A DNA stretch of 11,014 nt from an uncultured Pyrinomonas sp. GTDB lineage: Bacteria > Acidobacteriota > Blastocatellia > Pyrinomonadales > Pyrinomonadaceae. The translations under genes were made by a program, and so were the position numbers. The notes beneath the pieces were generated by a model that was not told the DNA's origin, ran no database searches, and saw nothing but the letters and a program-made list of their open reading frames with translations. The first letter of the stretch is position 1. Every line of letters starts with the position of its first letter. The stretch lies in the NCBI GenBank assembly GCA_937135995.1, contig CAKZOF010000077.1, positions 1 through 11,014 of the forward strand, read 5' to 3'. Shown in pieces: positions 6,463-11,014 of the stretch.

Positions 6463-7044
6463 TCAGAATTGGTCAGGAAAAAGCGCTCTTTCGACCAACT
6501 CGCAGATGACATGACCGAGCAGGTTGTGTGTCTCCTGAATCCGCTGCGTGTTGTTGCTCGGGACGATGAGCGCCAAATCGCACAGCGGAGCTACGCGGCC
6601 GCCGTCGCGGCCCAAAAGTCCGATGACGCGCATCCGACGTGCCCGCGCGCGTTCGGCGGCGGCGACGATGTTGGGCGAATTGCCCGAAGTCGAGATCACC
6701 ACCAGCACGTCGTCGCGTTCGCCGAAAGCTTCGATCTGGCGAGCGAAGATCTGCGCGAACGCTGCGTCGTTGGAAATAGAGGTAATAACGCCGCCGTCTG
6801 TGGACAGCGCGATTGCGGGCAGCGCGCGCCTTTCGGCGATGATGAAGCGATTGATGAATTCAGCCGCGATGTGCTGCGCATCGGCGGCCGAACCGCCGTT
6901 GCCGCAGAGCAACATTTTGCGCTCGGCGCGAAAAGCAGCGGCGATGATCTCCGCGGCGCGAACGATGCGATCGGCGTTCTCGGCAAAGAAACTTTCTTTG
7001 ACTGTCACGCTTTCGGCGACGATGTTGCGTATGATCTCAATCAT
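6463..7044 (-). CDS. gmhA: SIS-domain phosphoheptose isomerase (GmhA-like)
   Basis: A 193-aa SIS-domain protein of the GmhA/DiaA family; E. coli GmhA has 192. GmhA converts sedoheptulose 7-phosphate to D-glycero-D-manno-heptose 7-phosphate, the first step to the ADP-heptose used in LPS core. Motifs: [14 protein letters not shown] (residues 45-58), S-T-D-G-G-V (81-86), I-S-T-S-G-N-S-P-N (117-125) and T-Q-R-I-Q-E-T-H (166-173). E62 and H173 sit where the catalytic Glu and His of GmhA are expected, which favours isomerase over the DnaA-binding paralogue DiaA. A longer frame begins at GTG 7077 (11 extra residues). The ATG at 7044 fits family length, and a likely -10 box at 7079-7084 would put transcription start downstream of the GTG. 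No clear Shine-Dalgarno sequence is visible. It is the promoter-proximal gene of a probable gmhA-yjbQ unit. Confidence 0.88.
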   Translation of the reverse strand: MIEIIRNIVAESVTVKESFFAENADRIVRAAEIIAAAFRAERKMLLCGNGGSAADAQHIAAEFINRFIIAERRALPAIALSTDGGVITSISNDAAFAQIFARQIEAFGERDDVLVVISTSGNSPNIVAAAERARARRMRVIGLLGRDGGRVAPLCDLALIVPSNNTQRIQETHNLLGHVICELVERALFPDQF

Positions 7045-7078
7045 GAGTAATAGAAGCGCATAACGCGCGCCAACCACG

Positions 7079-7084
7079 ATTCTA
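7079..7084 (-). promoter_or_regulatory. Candidate -10 box for gmhA-yjbQ
   Basis: TAGAAT on the minus strand lies 34 bp before the preferred gmhA ATG. No convincing -35 is seen at 16-18 bp. If used, the leader would be roughly 28 nt long. Confidence 0.35.
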
Positions 7085-7133
7085 CCGAAGGCAGAAAGAG
7101 AGCGCTTCTGCTTCGTTGCAAGCTAGCGAAAGT

Positions 7134-7161
7134 GCGGAAAACCGCGGACGCGGCTTTCCGC
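7134..7161. terminator. Hairpin between uvrA and gmhA, possible uvrA terminator
   Basis: GCGGAAA and CCGCG pair with CGCGG and TTTCCGC across a GA centre, with one A-C mismatch, giving a 12-bp stem. It lies about 120 bp after the uvrA stop and before the gmhA -10 candidate. On the minus strand it is followed by ACTTTCG, only a weak T-tract, so intrinsic termination is uncertain. Confidence 0.4.
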
Positions 7162-7193
7162 CAGCAAAGAGGTGCAAACTTTAACGTCAGGTG

Positions 7194-7299
7194 TTGCTTT
7201 TGACAAGCGCTCATCGTGCTTTCTTACGCCTCTCATATCGACCGCGACAAATCAATCGCGCGATTGCCTTTTGGCAAACGCTCATCGCGCGTTCTTGCG
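7194..7299. repeat. Direct repeat pair, 70-71-bp offset, at the uvrA 3' end
   Basis: Copies at 7264-7299 and 7194-7228 agree at 30 of 36 aligned columns, with five mismatches and a single-base gap. Read on the minus strand, the first copy holds the last five uvrA codons (R-K-N-A-R), the TGA and about 18 bases beyond. The second copy would read R-K-K-A-R-stop, so it duplicates the coding tail with its stop codon. Just after the uvrA stop, TTGCC-AAAA-GGCAA can form a short hairpin, which is degenerate in the second copy. Between the copies is a perfect 14-bp palindrome, CAATCGCGCGATTG (7253-7266), partly overlapping the first copy. Confidence 0.8.
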
Positions 7300-10119
7300 T
7301 CGGTGGCCGTTGCTCCCGTTGAGCACGGTGCGCAGGGCTTGTCCCGTGTAGGAGCGACGCACGCGAGCGACCTCTTCGGGCGTTCCAGCGGCGACGATGC
7401 GTCCGCCGCCGTCGCCGCCTTCGGGGCCGAGATCGATGATGTGATCGGCCGATTTGATCACGTCGAGGTTGTGTTCGATGACGATCACCGTGTTGCCGAG
7501 ATCGACGAGGCGTTGCAGCACGTCGAGCAGTTTATGCACGTCGGCGAAATGAAGCCCGGTGGTCGGTTCATCCAAAATGTAGATCGTTTTGCCGGTCGCA
7601 CGGCGGGAGAGTTCTTTGGCCAGCTTGATACGCTGCGCCTCACCGCCCGAGAGCGTGGTCGCTGGCTGGCCCAGTTTGATGTAACCCAACCCGACGTCGA
7701 GCAGCGTTTGCAGCTTCGGTTTGATCTGCGGGATGTTCTCCAGCAGCGGCAGCGCTTCTTCCACTGTGGTGTCGAGCAGGTCGGCGATCGATTTCCCTTT
7801 GTACTTGATCGACAGCGTCTCGCGATTGTAGCGCGCGCCGCGGCAAACGTCGCACAGCACATAGACGTCGGGCAGAAAATTCATCTCGATGCGCTTCAAG
7901 CCTTCGCCTTCGCACGCTTCGCAGCGTCCGCCCTTGACGTTGAACGAGAAGCGACCCGGTTTGTAGCCGCGCTCGCGCGATTCGGGCAACATCGCGTAGA
8001 GTTCGCGGATCGGCGTGAACAGGCCCGTGTAGGTGGCCGGATTCGAGCGCGGCGTGCGCCCAATGGGCGATTGATCGATCTCGATCACTTTGTCGACGTG
8101 CTCCAGCCCTTCGATCGCGCGATGTGCCCCCGGTTCGGCGAGCGAGCCGTAGAGGTGGCGCGACAGCGCGCGGTAGAGTATGTCGTCCACCAAAGTCGAT
8201 TTGCCTGAGCCGGAGACGCCGGTGACGACGATGAACAGGCCGAGCGGGAATTCGACGTCGATCTCCTTGAGGTTGTTCGCGCTGGCACCGCGCACCCAGA
8301 TGCTCTTGCCATTGGGACGGCGGCGCCCTGATGGCACCGGAATCGCCAGCGCGCCGCCGATGTATTGACCGGTGAGCGAGCGCGGTTCGCGGACGATCTG
8401 TTCGGGTGTTCCGGCTGCCACCACCTCGCCGCCGTGCGCGCCGGCACCCGGGCCGAGATCGATGACGTAATCGGCTCGCCGGATGGTCTCTTCGTCGTGT
8501 TCGACGACGAGCACCGTGTTGCCGAGGTCGCGCAGGGCTGCGAGCGTGTCGAGCAAGCGCGTGTTGTCGCGCGGATGGAGGCCGATGGACGGCTCGTCGA
8601 GCACGTAGAGCACGCCGCGCAGTTGCGACCCGATCTGCGTCGCCAGACGGATGCGCTGCCCTTCGCCGCCCGACAGCGTCGCCGCTGGCCGGTCTAGCGT
8701 CAAGTAGCCGAGTCCGACCGTGGCGAGGAAACGGAGCCGGTTTTTGATCTCGCGCAACACCAGACCGGCGATCTGCTCCTCGCGCTCGGTCAGTTGCAGG
8801 CGGTCGAAAGCTTTGATCGCCTCCTCCACGGTCAGCGCCGTGTAGTCGGCGATGCCGCGCCCGCCGACCTTGACGGCGAGCGATTCGGGCTGCAGGCGTT
8901 TGCCGTGGCAGTCGGGGCATTCCACTGGTGAGACGAGTTCCTCCAGTGCGAGCCGAACCTTCTCCGACGGCGGGTTGTTCAGCCGCTCGCGCAAGAAACG
9001 CAGCGCGCCGCGCCATTCGCTGCGATACCTGTACTGCCCTTGACGAAAGTCGATCTCGCCGGGGAGGCCGTAGAAGAAAGCGTCGCGCACCGCTTTCGGT
9101 AGCTCGCCGAAAGGCAGATGCGGATCGAGATCGAAATGTGTGAGCACCGAGGCGAGCGCGCTCTTCAAATAGGCCGAAGCTTGGCGGTCAGCCGCCGCCA
9201 GAAAATCGAGTCGGTTGGCCGGTTGCGTCGCGTCCTGAATCAGCTTGGCCGGATCGATTTCGAGCACCGTACCGAGTCCGTGACACCTTTTGCAGGCGCC
9301 GTAGGCCGAATTGAACGAGAACGAACGCGGTTCGAGCGGCGGGATGTTGATGCCACAGTTGACGCAGGCCATCTTCTCCGAATAAAGCCGTTCGTCGCCA
9401 TCGACGGCAGAGACGATCACGGCGCCGCCCGTTAGCTTCAACGCCGTGCGCACCGATTCGGTCAGTCGCTCGGCGATGCCCGGCTTGATCAAGAGCCGGT
9501 CGACAACAGCTTCGATGGTGTGATTGCGTCGTTTGTCGAGGCGAATCTCTTCGTCGAGCGAGACGAGTTCGCCATCGACGCGTGCGCGTGTGAAACCATC
9601 TTTGGCAAGCTTTTCCAGCTCTTTCTTGAATTCGCCTTTGCGGCCGCGCACGATGGGCGCCAAGATCATCACCCGTTCGCCCTCGGGCAGCGCGAGCACG
9701 CTCTGCACGATTTGCTCGACGGATTGGCGCGTGATGGGCGCGCCGCAGCGGTGACAGTGCGGCTGGCCGATCGAAGAGAAGAGCAGGCGCAAGTAGTCGT
9801 AAATCTCGGTCACCGTGCCGACCGTCGAACGAGGGCTGCGTGAGACGGTCTTCTGCTCGATGGAGATGGCCGGCGATAGCCCTTCGACCGAATCGACGTC
9901 GGGGCGTTCGAGTTGATCCAAGAACTGCCGCGCGTAAGCTGACAGTGATTCGACGTAGCGGCGTTGTCCTTCGGCGTAGATGGTGTCAAACGCCAGCGAC
10001 GATTTGCCCGAACCGGAGAGACCTGTGATCACCGTTAGGCGGTCGCGCGGAATTTCAACATCGATGTTCTTCAAGTTGTGCTGGCGCGCGCCGCGCACCG
10101 TGATACGGTCGATGGCCAT
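7282..10119 (-). CDS. uvrA: Excinuclease ABC subunit A
   Basis: The product is the 945-aa damage-sensing ATPase of nucleotide excision repair, which loads UvrB at lesions; it is full length (E. coli has 940). It has two ABC ATPase modules. The first has Walker [10 protein letters not shown] at 33-41, signature [10 protein letters not shown] and Walker [10 protein letters not shown]. The second has Walker [10 protein letters not shown] at 634-642, signature [10 protein letters not shown] and Walker [11 protein letters not shown]. Zinc ligands are intact: C252, C255, C276 and C279 in the first module, and C733, C736, C756 and C759 in the second with the usual 19-residue spacing. A further C-H-R-C is at 122-125. 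The start [12 protein letters not shown] is typical, although no Shine-Dalgarno sequence is evident. It has its own promoter candidate upstream. No LexA-type box is recognisable. Confidence 0.98.
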   Translation of the reverse strand: MAIDRITVRGARQHNLKNIDVEIPRDRLTVITGLSGSGKSSLAFDTIYAEGQRRYVESLSAYARQFLDQLERPDVDSVEGLSPAISIEQKTVSRSPRSTVGTVTEIYDYLRLLFSSIGQPHCHRCGAPITRQSVEQIVQSVLALPEGERVMILAPIVRGRKGEFKKELEKLAKDGFTRARVDGELVSLDEEIRLDKRRNHTIEAVVDRLLIKPGIAERLTESVRTALKLTGGAVIVSAVDGDERLYSEKMACVNCGINIPPLEPRSFSFNSAYGACKRCHGLGTVLEIDPAKLIQDATQPANRLDFLAAADRQASAYLKSALASVLTHFDLDPHLPFGELPKAVRDAFFYGLPGEIDFRQGQYRYRSEWRGALRFLRERLNNPPSEKVRLALEELVSPVECPDCHGKRLQPESLAVKVGGRGIADYTALTVEEAIKAFDRLQLTEREEQIAGLVLREIKNRLRFLATVGLGYLTLDRPAATLSGGEGQRIRLATQIGSQLRGVLYVLDEPSIGLHPRDNTRLLDTLAALRDLGNTVLVVEHDEETIRRADYVIDLGPGAGAHGGEVVAAGTPEQIVREPRSLTGQYIGGALAIPVPSGRRRPNGKSIWVRGASANNLKEIDVEFPLGLFIVVTGVSGSGKSTLVDDILYRALSRHLYGSLAEPGAHRAIEGLEHVDKVIEIDQSPIGRTPRSNPATYTGLFTPIRELYAMLPESRERGYKPGRFSFNVKGGRCEACEGEGLKRIEMNFLPDVYVLCDVCRGARYNRETLSIKYKGKSIADLLDTTVEEALPLLENIPQIKPKLQTLLDVGLGYIKLGQPATTLSGGEAQRIKLAKELSRRATGKTIYILDEPTTGLHFADVHKLLDVLQRLVDLGNTVIVIEHNLDVIKSADHIIDLGPEGGDGGGRIVAAGTPEEVARVRRSYTGQALRTVLNGSNGHRRKNAR

Positions 10120-10175
10120 GATCGGAAAATCTGCTTGCCCCCTTGTGCAACGTCGAGCGTTACGGAGAAAACTTT

Positions 10176-10205
10176 ATTTTAAGTTGATCTTCGAGCCGTA
10201 AGCAA
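10176..10205 (-). promoter_or_regulatory. Candidate promoter of uvrA
   Basis: On the minus strand TTGCTT (10200-10205) and TAAAAT (10176-10181) are separated by 18 bp, in the only A/T-rich patch upstream of uvrA. Transcription would start near 10169, about 50 nt before the ATG. Confidence 0.45.
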
Positions 10206-10339
10206 GGCGAGCCCTGATCAGCACGGGCGAGACATCGCACAAGGAAGTTCTCGCGTTGATGACGCGGCGAAGTTTCGGTGGTGAGCGACCGTTGAAAGAG
10301 GAGGGGATCCAGCGCCAAATCGAACTGTGCGGCGAGTCA

Positions 10340-10438
10340 CGTATTGGATACGCTTATGCGTCGAAAAATGAGGGGAAGCGCCGCGAAATCGAAGGCGCGC
10401 TTCGCCAGATCCCTTTCTTGACACTCGTCGGCGCGCAG
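10340..10438 (+). pseudogene. Possible remnant resembling the RdgB/HAM1 N-terminus
   Basis: One frame reads Y-A-Y-A-S-K-N-E-G-K-R-R-E-I-E-G-A-L. It resembles the nucleotide-binding opening of RdgB/HAM1 (ITPase) proteins, which have the pattern [A/S][T/S]-x-N-x-x-K-x-x-E-I close to the start codon. After about 30 residues the similarity stops: no D-D-S-G-L block follows in any frame. No in-frame ATG or GTG lies at the expected place. The pgsA promoter overlaps its end. It may be a decayed fragment or chance; the match is short. Confidence 0.22.
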
Positions 10439-10446
10439 CCTACACT
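10418..10446 (+). promoter_or_regulatory. Promoter of pgsA
   Basis: A perfect TTGACA at 10418-10423 and TACACT at 10441-10446 are separated by exactly 17 bp. Transcription would begin near 10453, giving a leader of about 90 nt before the GTG at 10543. Confidence 0.75.
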
Positions 10447-10542
10447 TCGTGCCAGAGCGACGCCCCAATTGTGGCTGCACACGCGCGCTTCGACGAGCGA
10501 AGCGCTAGCGGTCGGTCTTTCAACCAGGTGGAGTTTCGATCA

Positions 10543-11014
10543 GTGAATTTGCCTAATACGTTGACGATCTCGCGGATCTTCGTCGTCCCACTGCTGGTCG
10601 TCGTCCTGCTGACTCCCTTTGCGGAAGACTGGTTGGGCGTACCGCGCCACATCGCGGGCGTTGCTCTTTTTCTCGGGGCGGCCCTTACCGACTTTCTCGA
10701 TGGGCATCTGGCGCGCAGTCGTCGTCAAGTCTCCAAACTCGGGAAATTGCTCGATCCAGTAGCTGACAAATTGCTTATCTCGGCGGCGTTGATTTCGCTG
10801 GTCGAAAACCGGCTGGCGCCGGCTTGGGCGGTGGTCATCATCATCGGGCGCGAGTTCGCCGTTTCGGGATTACGCTCCATCGCTGCGGTGGATGGTGTCG
10901 TGATCGCCGCGTCACGCATTGGCAAGTTGAAGATGTTGGCGCAAGTGGCGGCCATCACGCTGCTCATTCTGTCGAGCGTGTCGGGTGCACCTCCGGTCGC
11001 CAATTTCGGACAAG
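10543..11014 (+). CDS. pgsA: CDP-diacylglycerol-glycerol-3-phosphate phosphatidyltransferase, 5' part
   Basis: This inner-membrane enzyme joins CDP-diacylglycerol and glycerol 3-phosphate to make phosphatidylglycerophosphate, the committed step to phosphatidylglycerol. The first 157 residues are visible and the gene runs off the right edge. It starts at GTG with GGTGGAG nine bases upstream, reading M-N-L-P-N-T-L-T-I-S-R-I, the usual PgsA opening. The CDP-alcohol phosphotransferase signature is complete: D50, D53-G54, A57-R58, G67, D71 and D75 with canonical spacings. Hydrophobic helices lie near residues 12-24, 36-50, 80-100 and 130-146. G-R-E-F-A-V-S-G-L-R after the catalytic block is typical of PgsA as opposed to phosphatidylserine or cardiolipin synthases. 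A strong promoter precedes it, and it diverges from uvrA. Confidence 0.95.
   Translation, partial: MNLPNTLTISRIFVVPLLVVVLLTPFAEDWLGVPRHIAGVALFLGAALTDFLDGHLARSRRQVSKLGKLLDPVADKLLISAALISLVENRLAPAWAVVIIIGREFAVSGLRSIAAVDGVVIAASRIGKLKMLAQVAAITLLILSSVSGAPPVANFGQ

Larger units (their letters stand above)
10120..10542. other. Divergent intergenic region between uvrA and pgsA
   Basis: This 423-bp stretch holds the uvrA promoter candidate (10176-10205), a possible gene remnant (10340-10438), the pgsA promoter (10418-10446) and the pgsA ribosome-binding site GGTGGAG (10527-10533). A 96-codon open frame (10256-10546) spans most of it from a TTG. It lacks a good start, contains the pgsA promoter and ends in pgsA, so I do not call it a gene. 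Confidence 0.6.

Noticed and set aside
10120..10260. SOS (LexA) operator for uvrA
   Set aside because: No CTG-N10-CAG-like or other clear palindromic box is seen near the candidate promoter; lineage-specific boxes cannot be judged by eye.
10256..10546. 96-residue open frame upstream of pgsA as an intact gene
   Set aside because: It starts at TTG without a ribosome-binding site, contains a near-consensus promoter and overlaps the pgsA start; only a short part resembles a known family.

Overview
This 11 kb window is GC-rich bacterial chromosome, mostly ordinary housekeeping and envelope genes. The DUF5670-type small membrane protein, a coiled-coil OmpA-family protein with an unusual N-terminal domain, a PQQ-type propeller protein and dense G/C-ending codons suggest Acidobacteriota, perhaps Blastocatellia. 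That placement is an inference from gene content and style, not a database result.

Layout. On the minus strand, 104-1153 encodes the membrane half of an ABC exporter. Its reading frame loses sense just where the ATPase domain should begin, near the left edge. A 228-bp divergent region follows, with a perfect TATAAT box serving the plus-strand genes. Those are an OmpR-family response regulator (1382-2110) overlapping a secreted or membrane-anchored FN3-like/PQQ-propeller protein (2097-3626), then a 49-residue membrane protein (3740-3889), then an exported coiled-coil OmpA-like protein (3993-5555). A tRNA-Met(CAT) gene with its own clear promoter lies at 5726-5802. The minus strand then carries, in transcription order, uvrA (10119-7282), gmhA (7044-6463) and yjbQ (6430-6008). 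At the right edge pgsA starts on the plus strand at 10543, behind a near-consensus promoter, and runs off the window.

How the genes fit together. The exporter, OmpA-like protein, GmhA and PgsA all concern the envelope: lipid or LPS export, peptidoglycan anchoring, heptose supply and phospholipid synthesis. gmhA and yjbQ are separated by 32 bp and look co-transcribed. uvrA (nucleotide excision repair) appears to be its own unit, with a promoter and a downstream hairpin. No partner histidine kinase is visible for the response regulator.

The most unusual signal is not a gene. At three gene 3' ends (the OmpA-like gene, yjbQ and uvrA) a 24-36 bp sequence recurs 68-71 bp away as an imperfect direct repeat. 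In two cases the repeat includes the end of the coding sequence, and in the uvrA case the downstream copy retains the last codons and stop codon. I do not recognise this as a named element. No CRISPR-Cas, prophage, insertion sequence or defence system is visible.
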